DNA of 64,000 nucleotides from Saccopteryx bilineata (taxonomy: Eukaryota > Chordata > Mammalia > Chiroptera > Emballonuridae): contig NC_089491.1 of the NCBI RefSeq assembly GCF_036850765.1, positions 186,165,520-186,229,519 of the forward strand, read 5' to 3'. Below, piece by piece: positions 1 to 11,169 of this stretch. The translations under genes were made by a program, and so were the position numbers. Each line of letters opens with the position of its first letter. Within the stretch, counting starts at the first letter, position 1. The notes under the pieces were generated by a model. The model saw only the letters and a list, made by a program, of their open reading frames with translations. It searched no databases and was not told the DNA's origin.

Positions 1-1602
1 GTATACTGCCAGATAGCCTCATCCCAACTTAACTGCCAGACACAGACTGTCATCCATTTGTTTCCCAAATGTCTGTTGCTCTCTGGTGTTTTGCTAAGTA
101 TAGATGTCATCTGATCTGTTTGACTTTCTTATGGTTGGTGCCCCCAGAACATGCCTGGTATAGTGGAGGGTTCTCCTGTGCAGTAGAAGGAGGAACACAG
201 AGAGTGCCAGCAGACTGGGTCATTGCTAGTGAGCCGTGTAGAGCCGTGTAGAACAGTGGGATTTCTAAGGAACACTGAAGTAAAAGTCTAGGAAACAAAT
301 TCTGCTGTTTTTGTCTTTGTAATTTTAGGCAAACGATTGAACCTTTTTCAAGTCTTAGTTTTTCCTATAAAGTGCCTAGAATTTTAACATCTTTTACAGC
401 TCCCCAAAATTATCCATTGGCAGTGTTTGCTGTGACCCGTGGACTAATCTCTTCCTAATTTACTAAGCCAGCCATGTGTATACGCCCTGGTTGTCTTCTA
501 ATCTGTTTCCTACACTGTATTCTTCGTCACTTATGTGAGTGGGAACCCGCAGAAATGGAAATACACAGACGAGACTTGGGAGATTAAATGCCATAGAAGA
601 TGCAGACTTCTTGAGCCCTGTATTTATTTTTAAAAACCTACAATAAATTGTTAGCATTTGCTGATTATTTTGTTGTTTTAAGACTATCTCACCACCATGG
701 GGAGCTGCTTATGAGAAGTTTAATGATTCAGAGACAGATAGTAGAAATAAGGGTATATATATAACACACACACACTGGGTGTGTGTATAATCTCCAAATT
801 CAATAGGACATTGCAGAAGGCTCTTATCAGTATGGAGCTAATTGTAATTCAGGCAGGCATAATACTGGGACATAAGGACTTCGGTATATGTTACAGAGAT
901 AGGGCTGACCCTGACATTTCTAGCATTGGTCAGCCTATCTTTGGTTATTTTGAGATTCTAGGCTATAATATAAAGATGCAGCAATTCAGTGATATTTTTG
1001 CTACTTCAGAGTCACAAATATTGCCTAAAGCAGTGGTCCCCAACCTTTTTGGGGCCACTGACCGGTTTAATGTCAGAAAATATTTTCACGGACCGGCCTT
1101 TAGGGTGGGGCGGATAAATTTATCACGTGACTGAGACAAGCATCAAGAGTGAGCCTTAGACGGATGTAACAGAATCTGGTCATTTTTAAAAAATAAAACA
1201 TCGTTTAGACTTAAATATAAATAAAACGGAAATAATGTAAGTTATTTATTCTTTCTCTGCGGATCGGTACCAGTCCGCGGCCCAGGGGTTGGGGACCACT
1301 GGCCTAAAGGGATGAAAATGTCAAGACCAATGGAGAAAAGCTTTAGCAGAACAGATTAAAGTCAGTTTAATATGAAAAGAGAGAAATGTCCTGATGAATT
1401 CTGAAAGGGGGGAGTGGGCATGCTTCTGTGCTGATGGTAGCCCAGACATAAAACGGGTGCATGGGAATCATGACCTTATTGCCTCCAACTTCATAGTTAG
1501 AGGGGGTTTATTTTTGCCTATGTTATCAGCAGATATGATAAGGAGTTTGGTTTTATTTTTCAAAGATGATATAAGAATTTTTTTTTAATCATCCTTCCCA
1601 AG
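1..1602 (+). other. HSPH1 intron, partial
   Basis: No exon is recognisable here. Apart from the hAT element at 1031-1301 and a short CA stretch near 765-775, I see only unique, AT-rich intronic sequence ending in a pyrimidine-rich acceptor. Short open frames in it have no recognisable protein features. Confidence 0.7.
1031..1301. mobile_element. Non-autonomous hAT transposon, family 1
   Basis: The element has 271 bases. Its terminal inverted repeats are CAGTGGTCCCCAACC and GGTTGGGGACCACTG, a perfect match. It is flanked by the 8-bp duplication GCCTAAAG at 1023-1030 and 1302-1309, which is diagnostic of hAT transposition. The termini resemble those of Charlie-type hAT elements. It has no coding capacity and must have been moved by a transposase supplied in trans. 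Confidence 0.93.
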
Positions 1603-1740
1603 GTAAATGAAAAGAAAGTCGACCAGCCTCCAGAAGCTAAAAAACCCAAAATCAAGGTGGTGAACGTGGAGCTGCCTGTTGAGGCCAACTTGGTCTGGCA
1701 GCTGGGGAGAGACCTGCTCAACATGTACATTGAAACAGAG
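1603..1740 (+). CDS. HSPH1: HSPH1 exon, start of C-terminal region
   Basis: This exon has 138 bases, or 46 codons, in phase 0. It starts after a pyrimidine tract and CCAAG and ends at GAG before GTAAGG. It encodes a lysine- and proline-rich linker (EAKKPKIK) followed by the start of the helical domain ([19 protein letters not shown]). The first codon reads Val where I remember Ala in human; this is a conservative change. Confidence 0.95.
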
Positions 1741-4700
1741 GTAAGGACTGTCAAGAGCTACTTCTGTTCCGAATATGTTCAGTTGTTTGGCTCTATCGCC
1801 CATATTTCTAATAGATTAGTGGCTGTAATCCTTTTCAGTATCCCAAGTTTTATACAGTTTTAGAGAGAAGATGAAGCCAAAATCAGTGGTTTTCCAGTTT
1901 AATTTTTTAAATAAGGTTTGTTTATATTTATTCAATCTTACAAAAAAAGTGATCTACACTCTTCTGCTTGTTATAAAATTGATTACCAAGTCCTTGTGAA
2001 GATAATGGATTCCAATATTTCCTAGCACAGAGCCCAGTATAATTGGTTTTTCAGGCAACACTGAATATGTCTATTAAAACGTTGTGCTTTTCTGTAGTCT
2101 AGAGCAAGGGTCCCCAAACTTTTTACACAGGGGGACAGTTCACTGTCCCTCAGACCGTTGGAGGGCCGCCACATACAGTGCTCCTCTCACTGACCACCAA
2201 TGAAAGAGGTGCCCCTTCCGGAAGTGCGGCGGGGCCGGATAAATGGCCTCAGGGGCCGCATGCAGCCCGCAGGCCGTAGTTTGAGGATGCCTGGTCTAGA
2301 GTGTGTGAAATAATTGAGATTCAGTTCTTCTGTACTGAGATAGGAGCACTCACTGTGTTTAGAAGTTTATTTAACAATAAATATAAGTGAATGGGCTCTA
2401 AGTAATTTATCCTTGATTTTCAGATGTGGCAAAGTGGTCTGATCATTATCATTGGTCAGTATTAATTACAATATGAGACAACTGTATAGCAACATCAAAG
2501 AAAGCGAAATAATATAAAAGCCATGCATTCTTTTTCCCTCTAGTATTAAATCTCAAATGAGAAAGCTATGTAACTTTTTACATAATGTTAGAAAAAGAAC
2601 TCTGTTAAAAGGGTTTCGTAAGAGTTTTATGAGGTATGAATTTGAATTATTAATACCAATTTTTTTGGTAAGGTTGTTACAGATGACAAGGCTGGAATTA
2701 ACCTTTCCTGTTCCTCACAGGGTAAGATGATCATGCAGGATAAATTAGAGAAGGAGAGGAATGATGCTAAGAACGCAGTGGAGGAGTATGTGTATGAGTT
2801 CCGAGACAAGCTGTGTGGACCATATGAAAAATTTATCTGTGAGCAGGTATGCTTAAAGCCTGGTTGTTATTCAGATATTAAGTGTTTCATATCAAACATT
2901 TGAACCTCTACTAGATTCTTTAATGAGCTTTTTTTGAAACAGAACAACTTGAAATAGAAATTGTGTAAGAGAGGCTCACTAGTGATGTTCAGTTTTGTTC
3001 TCTTCAAGTATAGCAACTACTCTAGTTTTTACCATTCAGATAAAAGAACCATTCCGATTCCGAGTCTGTGATAGTCACAGTATGTCTCAAAAGATAAAAT
3101 CCTTGCTTTCAGAGACTTCAAATAATTTTATTTATTACTTGGTTATTCATATTGTTTATCCCAAAAAACTGGTTCATCCAGTCATTCCAAAGTTTATCGG
3201 CCCCCCATTCCACTTAGCCTTTACCTAAATTCCAAAGTCATTAGGCTTCTGAGTAAATCCCAGAAGCACAACTTTGGAAGATGGGACTTGGGGAGTAAAA
3301 TGGCTAGATAGAGATCTAGGGTGGTTAAAGGATTAATTGTGAAGTTAAAAGAATTTAGTTTAAACTGTGAGAGGTCTATTTTAGTTATAAAGTCCTTGTG
3401 ATGGATTTTAGTTCTCAGCTCTGCCCTAACATTCCTAGGTTGGTTGTGGTGGCAATTCTGAAGTAGAGATAACCCAAGCCAAGGTAACCTCCTGCTGCTG
3501 GAGGGGCAGGGCAGAGTTTGTAGGACGTGGGCAGGAGTGAGGTTTTCATATTCAGTGTTTGAGCTGTCCACTTGTCTAGCTTCCCTTGCATTACTTGATA
3601 GTTGCAAATTGAATGGAAAGCTACTAACTGAGATCTTGTTGTTTTGAAGAGTAGGAAGATAATTGAACTTCCATACCCACATTTCAGTGTGGAAATTGTC
3701 CAAAATTAGATTTCTAAGGTATAATATTGTAAGTCAGTAAGAACAGTTTACCAAAAATTCTCAAATGTTCCAGTATAAAAGCCAGAGAATAACTGTTGAT
3801 CCCTCGTGTGAAATACTGATGGAGCTAGTGTAGGATGTATTGCTCCTTGATACATTTCATGAAGAGAATTCAATTTGATACGAGTGCCTTCCTAGAAACA
3901 AGAGCATATGATTGGGGTTTAGCACTTCTGACTGACTCATCCTGCTGGTTCTTGTCTTTCACATCAGGACCATCAGACTTTTTTGAGACTGCTCACAGAG
4001 ACTGAGGACTGGCTCTATGAAGAGGGAGAAGACCAAGCGAAACAAGCCTATGTGGACAAGTTGGAAGAATTAATGGTAGGCCTCTTCTTTTCCCTCTGAA
4101 AGCAGTGCCTGTGTTTTAGACTATAGACTTATAAAATAATATTATGACAAACAAGAGTTAACTTGACTACGTTTGTTTTAGAAAATTGGCAGTTCGATTA
4201 AAGTTCGATTTCAAGAAGCTGAAGAGCGTCCAAAAGCATTTGAAGAACTAGGACAGAGGCTGCAACACTATGCCAAGATAGCAGCCGACTTCAGAAACAA
4301 CGTAAGTCTCTGCACACCAGAAGGGGGTTACCGTAGGTTTAATTAGCTAATAACAGGGGTCCCCAGACTTTTTACACCGGGGGCCAGTTCACTGTCCCTC
4401 AGACCGTTGGAGGGCCGCCACATACAGTGCTCCTCTCACTGACCACCAATGAAAAAGGTGCCCCTTCCGGAAGTGCAGCGGGGGGGGGGGGGGGGGGGGG
4501 GGCGATAAATGGCCTCAGGGGGCCGCAGTTTGGGGATACCTGGCTAATAATATAAGTTGAGGAACCTTCCTTAATTGAGAAGTTTGTTTTGGTCTCTGAG
4601 ACCAGAAGTAGGTAGATTTGAACATGATAGAAAATTTTGTCAAGTTGTCACTGTTAAATACTTAATTCTACTGAATGACCATTCTTTTACCATTCAGGAT

Positions 4701-5950
4701 GAGAAATATAACCATATCGATGAGTCTGAAATGAAAAAGGTCGAGAAGTCTATGAATGAAGTGATGGAGTGGATGAATAACGTCATGAATGTCCAGGCTA
4801 CAAAGAGTCTCTATCAGGATCCAGTTGTACGTGTTCAGGAAATTAAAGCAAAAATAAAGGTGAGCGTTATTGTCTGTCTGTTGCTGTGTTTTCTCACTTG
4901 AATGCTGAACATGGCCATTTTTCCTGTAAATCTTTCACCTCATCCTGATTGAAACCAGTTTTCTTTGTTCATTATTGCTATCACAATATTTAGAAGACAT
5001 TGTAAATTTGTTACATTTCCATTTTATTTATTCGCCCAGCTCAAAAAATGTATTTGTTGATCCTCTACCATCTCCTAATCCTAAACTCCCAGTGTACAAA
5101 GAAAAAGAAAGTTCCTTCCCAGTGGAGGCCACCACTGGTGTGAGGAAGATGTAAACACACCTGGCAGTGTGTCTCACGGCTTATAAAGTGCTAGTGGTGC
5201 AGATAGAGTCAGAGGGGTTAGGACTTTTTGGGCAGTGGAGAGGACCAGTTTAGTGTTTTTAGGGAAGTCTTGCCAAGTGCAATAGGCCTGAAGGAAGTTG
5301 GGGGGAGAAAACAGGGAATTTCTTCCTGTCTGGAAGAATATTGAGGCATAGTGAAGGTTAAAGAAACGTGAGCCTTTGAAGTCAGTGAACTACATGGAAT
5401 TCCAGCTCTTTGGTTTTTCTCATCTGAGTTACTTTACCTCTCAGAACCATTCCCCTCTTCCATCAGTGGGGATCCTAATTCCTACTTTTTAATATTTTGG
5501 GAGGGTTATAATAAATGAGAACTTAGCAAGTCCCTGACACATTTTAGGAGAGTATTCACCTCTCCTCAGTCGGGCTTCAGGCTATAGTTTTGAGCAAGTG
5601 TAATGAATAAATGGGATTCTTTGAGATATATGTAATCAGAGTAGGTAGAAAAGTATTGGTTCATGGATGTAGGAAAGGAATTGAGAATGAACTGGATGGG
5701 TCTGAGTCAGTCTGATGACTAGCTTTGTTTTCCTTTTTAGGAGTTGGATAACACCTGTGAACCTGTCGTGACACAGCCCAAGCCAAAAGTCGAATCACCC
5801 AAACTGGAAAGAACTCCAAATGGCCCAAACACTGATAAAAAGGAAGACGATTTAGATCAAGGGAAAAATAATTTCAGTGCTGAACCTCCACATCAGAATG
5901 GTGAATGTTACCCTAACGAGAAAAGTTCCATTAATATGGACTTGGACTAG
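1603..5950 (+). CDS. HSPH1: HSPH1 (HSP105/HSP110), 3' six coding exons
   Basis: The joined exons 1603-1740, 2721-2846, 3968-4075, 4182-4301, 4698-4859 and 5741-5950 encode the C-terminal 287 residues of HSP105. The protein is recognised by its tail (GECYPNEK near the end, MDLD at the terminus) and by the stretch [20 protein letters not shown]. Every junction is AG/GT and phase 0. From family knowledge, HSPH1 is a cytosolic, heat-inducible HSP110 chaperone that exchanges ADP for ATP on HSP70 and holds unfolded clients. The exons here cover the end of the linker and acidic loop region, the alpha-helical bundle of the substrate-binding domain that clasps the HSP70 nucleotide-binding domain, and a disordered acidic tail. 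The human protein has 858 residues, so about 571 residues lie upstream of the window. These include the cassette of about 44 residues that is skipped in the beta isoform; I did not find it in bases 1-1602. No break is seen. Confidence 0.97.
2105..2293. mobile_element. Non-autonomous hAT transposon, family 2, short form
   Basis: This 189-bp element lies in an HSPH1 intron. The left end is CAAGGGTCCCCAAACT and the right end AGTTTGAGGATGCCTG. It is flanked by the perfect 8-bp duplication GTCTAGAG (2097-2104 and 2294-2301). The internal sequence is shared with 4354-4542, 15765-16096 and 47558-48459. Confidence 0.93.
2721..2846 (+). CDS. HSPH1: HSPH1 exon, helical bundle part 1
   Basis: This exon has 126 bases, or 42 codons. 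The acceptor is TTCCTCACAG and the donor GAGCAG/GTATGC. It encodes the strongly conserved HSP70-superfamily helix with [20 protein letters not shown], which begins the three-helix bundle of the HSP110 substrate-binding domain. Confidence 0.96.
3968..4075 (+). CDS. HSPH1: HSPH1 exon, helical bundle part 2
   Basis: This exon has 108 bases, or 36 codons. The acceptor is CACATCAG and the donor TTAATG/GTAGGC. It encodes [20 protein letters not shown], the signature of the HSP110 and HSPA4 helical domain (an HSP70-like EDWLYEEG motif). Confidence 0.96.
4182..4301 (+). CDS. HSPH1: HSPH1 exon, helical bundle part 3
   Basis: This exon has 120 bases, or 40 codons, and lies only 106 bases after the previous one. 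The acceptor is TTTGTTTTAG and the donor AAC/GTAAGTC. It encodes a segment with [20 protein letters not shown]. The residues after KIG (SS) differ from the human TP as I remember it. Confidence 0.95.
4354..4542. mobile_element. Non-autonomous hAT transposon, family 2, short form with poly-G
   Basis: This 189-bp copy has ends CAGGGGTCCCCAGACT and AGTTTGGGGATACCTG, and an 8-bp duplication GCTAATAA at 4346-4353 and 4543-4550. It carries a 23-base G homopolymer (4480-4502) where the other copies have a short G run. It lies in the HSPH1 intron before the fifth exon of the window. Confidence 0.93.
4480..4502 (+). repeat. G23 homopolymer
   Basis: There are 23 consecutive G residues inside the hAT copy. 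The tract could form a G-quadruplex on the HSPH1 sense strand, or it could be partly a sequencing or assembly artefact. Confidence 0.9.
4698..4859 (+). CDS. HSPH1: HSPH1 exon, helical bundle part 4
   Basis: This exon has 162 bases, or 54 codons. The acceptor is TACCATTCAG and the donor AAG/GTGAGC. It encodes [20 protein letters not shown] and MEWMNNVMN, which complete the helical bundle. A hAT transposon (4354-4542) ends 155 bases upstream of this exon without touching the splice acceptor. Confidence 0.96.
5741..5950 (+). CDS. HSPH1: HSPH1 terminal coding exon and stop
   Basis: This exon has 210 bases, or 69 codons plus a TAG stop. The acceptor is TTCCTTTTTAG. It encodes the low-complexity acidic tail with [20 protein letters not shown] and the terminal MDLD. 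These features distinguish HSPH1 from HSPA4 and HSPA4L, whose tails differ. Confidence 0.97.
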   Translation, partial: ELDNTCEPVVTQPKPKVESPKLERTPNGPNTDKKEDDLDQGKNNFSAEPPHQNGECYPNEKSSINMDLD

Positions 5951-6630
5951 ATAGATACCATTAAATTGGCTTCGTCCTTCGATTAATGAAATATTTTTGC
6001 CATAGTATGTGACTATATAATATACTGAGACTATTTATATTTTCTTTTTTAAGGATGTTTAGAAAATTTCTGTATTACATAGAAAAAGAAAAAGCTTAAG
6101 TCTGTAGTCTTTATGATCCTAAAAGGGAAAATTGCCTTGGTAACTTTCAGATTCCTGTGGAATTGTGAATTCAAGCTAAGCTTCTGTGCAGTATTACCAT
6201 TTGCATCACTGAAGAAGAAACTGATTTGTCTTTTGGAGAAGCTAAAACAAACTATACTGCTTGTTCAAGAGGGGGCTGTGGGTAAAATTGTTAAGTATTT
6301 GTTCCCGCCAAGGTAGTTTTCTTGCATCTTGCTCTCCATTTCAGCATGTGTGTGGTTGTTTTCACAAGACAGTCTGATTTCACAATGCTTTCTAAAATTC
6401 TGTCCAGTAGAAGATGACTTTTTGCTTTGATGATATTAAAACACATTGAGTAACTCAAATCGCTAGAGAAATGTGTTAGTGGCATGCCAATCAAGTCTTT
6501 CATATCTATCTCTCACTACATGGTGCACTGTCATGTGAAGGTGTCAGACAAAAATGTGGGTTCTGTGTGTCACTGGTATTGTGAAGCCTTTTATGAGCTT
6601 TAAAATAAAGTTCATCTTACGGTGTCATTT
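5951..6630 (+). other. HSPH1: HSPH1 3' UTR
   Basis: Non-coding sequence runs from the TAG stop to just past a canonical AATAAA. It is AT-rich, with no transposon inside. The exact cleavage site is not visible; the end is placed about 20 bases after the signal. A weaker ATTAAA near 6882 could support a longer form. Confidence 0.7.
6604..6609 (+). terminator. HSPH1: HSPH1 polyadenylation signal AATAAA
   Basis: A canonical AATAAA lies about 655 bases after the stop codon and is followed within 30 bases by a TG/T-rich stretch (GGTGTCATTT, then GGTTTTGTC). This fits a cleavage and polyadenylation site. Confidence 0.75.
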
Positions 6631-6639
6631 CTAAATGGT

Positions 6640-7690
6640 TTTGTCACTGACTTGAATATAAAATGGGGGAGAATGATACAAACTATTATTGCAGAAATGA
6701 AGTCACTATGAAAACCAATGGGTTTTTTTGCTGCTCTTTATATAGATCATACTATCTCTTTTCTAAAGGAAAATGATTGGAAAGACCTGCAAGCCATTAG
6801 AAGAGCTTTATTCATTCTGGACCTCCATTGGCCCACCCCATATAATCAACTGTTAGAACGTCACTGCTGTGCTGAGTTCCATTAAATTAAAGACGTACAT
6901 AAAGTATTTTTAACAGTCCCAGTATTGGTGGATTTAGGTCTTTCCCTATTTGCTATTTTAGATATGATAATGAATGGTACCTGCTAATTATTTTCTAGTA
7001 GGACATTGAAGTGGTATTGGGGCTGGGGTGAGGGTGAGGAGAGGACAAAAAGGGAGTAATAGCCATGGTGACCACTGACGTGCAGCAGTTTGGGCTCCTC
7101 AAATGGGGGCAACTTGTCTTCCACAAAGGGGAGATTAATCTTGTAACTGTTGCCAGGCTACACCAGGTATTTTTTTCACATAGTTTAATTCTTAAAACAA
7201 TCATGACCACAAGGGAAGTATCAGAGTTGGGAACAAACTTGGGCACTGAAATGTTGATGCCCACACTGCAGCCATTCTGCACCCAAGAATGCCTTCATTT
7301 GTGTGTCTGGTAGGGTTACAACATGCTTGCCTCCATTTCACAAACAGTATTTTATTCTCATTTGTGATGATGTTGATTTTTATATAAAACGCTAAGGGTC
7401 TTAACCATTTCTCAATATTCAAATTACTCCCGTTTTGTAATTTTTTTAACTTTTACCATTTAGGAGCTTTGAATTATATAACCTTTCTCTTAACCGGTTT
7501 TCTTACGGTCTCTAATGCACAGTAATGATGTATATTCAGTGGGTATGCTCATGTACCTGTTGAGAGGTAAAGATATATTTGGTTTCTGTCTACAGTTGAG
7601 AAATTCATTAAACAAATTTTTTAAAAATGTGAGAAAATAATTTTTTTCCTACCCCAAAATAATACCTGATAATGGGTGTAGTATCAGTCT
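6640..7690. other. Intergenic, no gene seen
   Basis: This is unique-looking sequence directly downstream of HSPH1. No reading frame in it shows recognisable protein features, and I see no clear young repeat. Confidence 0.5.
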
Positions 7691-7711
7691 GGCCTAAACC
7701 TGTTTGTTTTT

Positions 7712-7896
7712 TGTTTTTTAATTTTTTTTTAAATTTATTCATTTTAGGAGAGGGAGAGACAGACAGAGAGAAGGGGGGGAGGAGCCGGGAGCATCAACTC
7801 CCATATGTGCCTTGACCAGGCAAGCCCAGGGTTTCAAACCGGCGACCTCAGCATTTCCAGGTCGACGCTTATCCCCTGCGCCACCACAGGTCAGGC
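7712..7896 (-). mobile_element. tRNA-derived SINE, type B (CCTGACCAGG head), shortened
   Basis: Reversed SINE of the family also seen at 14500, 16197 and 23975. The tRNA-like head is at the right (GCGCCACCACAGGTCAGGC) and the T-rich tail at the left. It is flanked by the 15-bp duplication AACCTGTTTGTTTTT (7697-7711 and 7897-7911). At 185 bp it is about half the length of the other copies, so the middle is missing. Confidence 0.88.
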
Positions 7897-8060
7897 AACC
7901 TGTTTGTTTTTATTATAGGTTGGAAATTTTCGATAGCCTTACTCTTCTGAAAAGAGGCAGTATTTCCAAAAGTGATTCAACTGACCCTACAGTTTGCAAA
8001 CCTCAATTGCATTTTTGGATATAGGACAAAAAAATATTTTATAATATTAACATTGGCTTA

Positions 8061-8460
8061 AGGCCCTGGCCGGTTGGCTCAGCGGTAGAGCGTCGGCCTA
8101 GCGTGCGGAGGACCCGGGTTCGATTCCCGGCCAGGGCACACAGGAGAAGCGCCCATTTGCTTCTCCACCCCTCCGCTGCGCTTTCCTCTCTGTCTCTCTC
8201 GTCCCCTCCCGCAGCCAAGGCTCCATTGGAGCAAAGATGGCCCGGGCGCTGGGGATGGCTCTGTGGCCTCTGCCCCAGGTGCTAGAGTGGCTCTGGTCGC
8301 AACATGGCGACGCCCAGGATGGGCAGAGCATTGCCCCCTGGTGGGCAGAGCGTCGCCCCTGGTGGGCGTGCCGGGTGGATCCCGGTCGGGCACATGCGGG
8401 AGTCTGTCTGACTGTCTCACCCTGTTTCCAGCTTCAGAAAAATGGAAAAAAAAAAAACAA
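8061..8460 (+). mobile_element. tRNA-derived SINE, type A, full length
   Basis: The element starts with GGCCCTGGCCGGTTGGCTCA and carries A-box-like and B-box-like (GGTTCGATTCCC) Pol III promoter elements. A body of about 300 bp and an A-rich tail follow. The flanking duplication is ACATTGGCTTA (8050-8060 and 8461-8471). This is a Ves-like bat SINE in my recognition. Reading frames through it are spurious. Confidence 0.92.
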
Positions 8461-8479
8461 ACATTGGCTTACACAATTG

Positions 8480-9450
8480 TGATGTTTATAGACCAAGCTG
8501 GATAAGTGCTTTAAGAAAGGATTGAATTTTATATTTAATTTTCATATAAATTGTTTCTATGACAATACTTCTAAAGGTCTGGTCATTTTAGTTACCAACA
8601 GTGAAGGAATGAACTTTGAGTCTAATTCATCATGAATGTTGGTTATGTTTGAGCAATGACTGACTTGACTTTCTTGGGTTAAAATCCCTACTGCTTTTTT
8701 GTTTTTTGTCCTTTGCCTCATCAGAAAGAAATGTACTAGATCTCTACAAAATAGGCTATTAATCATTACTTTCTGAAAGGTCAAAGAATAAGCCTCAGCT
8801 ACTCTTGTCAATGACTGGTTTCTACTTACAGCATTCAAGAGAACCTGAACATCAGCACTTGTTTATATCCAGACTTCTTTCTGGCCTGTGGTATGTGTTG
8901 TGGGTCATCAGCACAAAATGTTATCCTTTCATGGGGCAGTTGAACCTGTTTGGAGAGAGCTTCACTTTCTCAAAGTGTTGAGTTGGGTGGGTTAAGCTCT
9001 ACTTAAGTAGGCAGATGCTGATGTGGCAAAAGTATCCTGCTTTTCTCTTAGGGATGCAGCTTTGCTGGCCTCAGGTACTTCCTAAAAGACAGCCAGTTAA
9101 AATTAGTCTGTTTGTGGGTGATTTATAATATAAGCATGTGTAACAATTTGAAAGCTCTCAGGTAATTAGCTTTTCCAGCCACTCTGGTTTTATTAATATT
9201 TCCTCAGAAGGGTTGTAGTGTAGTGTGGGTCCTTAATTCTTACTCTGCCTCAGGACAGGTGGCAATATGGCACGGCAGAAAGAGCGACTTTTCAGAAGGA
9301 GAAGATTGGTTTCATGTCCAAGGGTCCAGATTGCTGCTCCCACCGCCACCCCAAGCACTATGGTTCTTAGGCAGGTCATTCAGCTTGTCTGAACCTCCAC
9401 CTTATCCAAGTCCAGGTAATAGGACCTTGGCTGACTCTTTTGTGGATTCC
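8480..9450. other. Intergenic, no gene seen
   Basis: Unique AT-rich sequence without recognisable genes or young repeats. Confidence 0.45.
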
Positions 9451-9459
9451 TCTATAGCA

Positions 9460-9570
9460 AGGATTCTCTTCCTCAGCACTGTTGACATTTTGGGTGAGGG
9501 TACGGAAGGCTTCCCTGTCTCTTTTGGACCTCCACTCAGTACCCTTGCCCCTTGAGAACCCCTGCTCTAG
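9460..9570. repeat. Possible MER5-like hAT remnant
   Basis: The phrase CAGCACTGTTGACATTTTGG together with TTGAGAACCCCTG at the right resembles the ends of the ancient MER5A hAT repeat, with the middle missing. This is recognition by eye only. Confidence 0.4.
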
Positions 9571-11090
9571 GGAAAGTGACTTTGAACTTCAAAATTACAC
9601 ACAGAAAGAAGTAAATGCATTCATTAATCCCTGCCAGTGACCTTGCACTATGCTCAGTACTCTCACTCTGGTTTCACAGTAATCCTTAGGAGGATATTCT
9701 TTCCTGTTTCACTAGTGGGGAAAATGGAGTTAAAGTCTAAGTTCAAAGGTCAGTCACCATGATCTGACAGATGCCAAAGCTGTTCTCTCTGGTGGCAGTG
9801 ATAAAAGCATGTACTGACCCAGGTGTAAAAAAACATCATTGAAAACTTTGGGAGGACTCAAAATCTGGTCTCTGAAATTATTTATAAAAGTCAACACTGG
9901 GGTATCGGATGTGGACAAACAAGTCATGCACATTACCCTATGAAGGACTGGTTGCTCTCTCGTGTACCCGTAAGGTACCCTGAATTACATGCACCCCCTT
10001 CAGTTTTCAGCCTCGCCTGCAACTTGGACAGAAACTCGAATGTATTATTTTCTTATTGCTCAAATGCCTAGCACAGGGCTCTCCCTTCTGTGTTGCCCAC
10101 TGACACTGCTGTTTCCCACTTGGGGCCCCTGCAGAAGATCTCAGCTGCCACCAAGAATTGAGTCCATGCCACCCAAATGTTTTAGCCCATAGTGAATTTC
10201 AAACCCCATTCCCTACAAAAACTAAAGTTGCATGATACAAAGACCTCTCTGGAAGAGACAAGTCCACAGATGGCTGATCAAGTTTTGGTTTGTTTCATGA
10301 TGGCGGGGGACCTTCACCAGTCAGTGGGAGCAGGTCTTAGAGCTGGGGGCTCTTAGCCCATTGGGATCAACTCTCCTGAGTGCACACAAGTCATGTTCCT
10401 GGTAAGGTGCATCATTTCCAAAAGCTAATAGCCCCCACTTTGTTTCAAGAGGAGAGGGCAGGGGTCATAACAGTCACTCAGGCTGAGGCTGTTCTGCTCT
10501 TGGATAGGGAGCACTGGGCTTGAGGGGGAAGAGGATCCCTGCTGGTGGTGCTGAGCCCCTCTTCAGAAGACACAGAGATGATAGAGCAGGGCTGTGACTC
10601 AGTGGGTAAGGAGTGACCCCATGTTCACTGGGCGCCCCATGCCCTGCTTCCCTGGACACAGCAGCCTCCCAACCTCCTACCCTCAGGTGTGCAAATGTGT
10701 GCACACGCATTGTACATCTCATGCCATGTGCACCATACATACACGCACACTTCCCCACACATACCACTTAGCCCTACCTTCCATCCAGTCAACTGTGTCT
10801 TCTCTGCCCGGGCCTCGCTCTGCCCAGGCATCCTACCGAGCACTTCCCAGAGGAACTGCCTGTATGTCTAGTCTCTCCTGTTGTAGTAAAGAGTTACTTT
10901 ATTGCGGACTGTTTTCAGTTCTCTCTACCACTAGACTGTGTGCTACTTGAGAGCAGGAATGGTTTCTTAATCCTATTTGTGTTCTCAGAGCTTTACACAG
11001 CGCCCAGCACATAAATGAAATGTTAGTAAAGCGAATGGATGAAGTAATGAATAGATGGGCACAAGTCGGATCCCACGTGCTCAGGAGCAA
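9570..11090. other. Intergenic, ancient MIR-like pieces only
   Basis: A MIR-like piece lies near 9620-9750 (cattcattaatccc through tttcactagtgggg). An L2- or MIR-like piece lies near 10970-11055 (cagcgcccagcacataaatg). The rest looks unique. No coding exon was recognised. Confidence 0.4.
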
Positions 11091-11169
11091 AACCTTAGTG
11101 TCTGTGTTCATCCCCTGGGGCCACTGTAACAAAACCACACATGGAGCACAGTAGTGGGCTTGGAATGCC

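Noticed and set aside
8061..8140. tRNA-like gene with A and B boxes
   Set aside because: The sequence is the head of a SINE: it has a ~300-bp body, an A-rich tail and target duplications, and the same head recurs several times in the window. It is not a functional tRNA gene.
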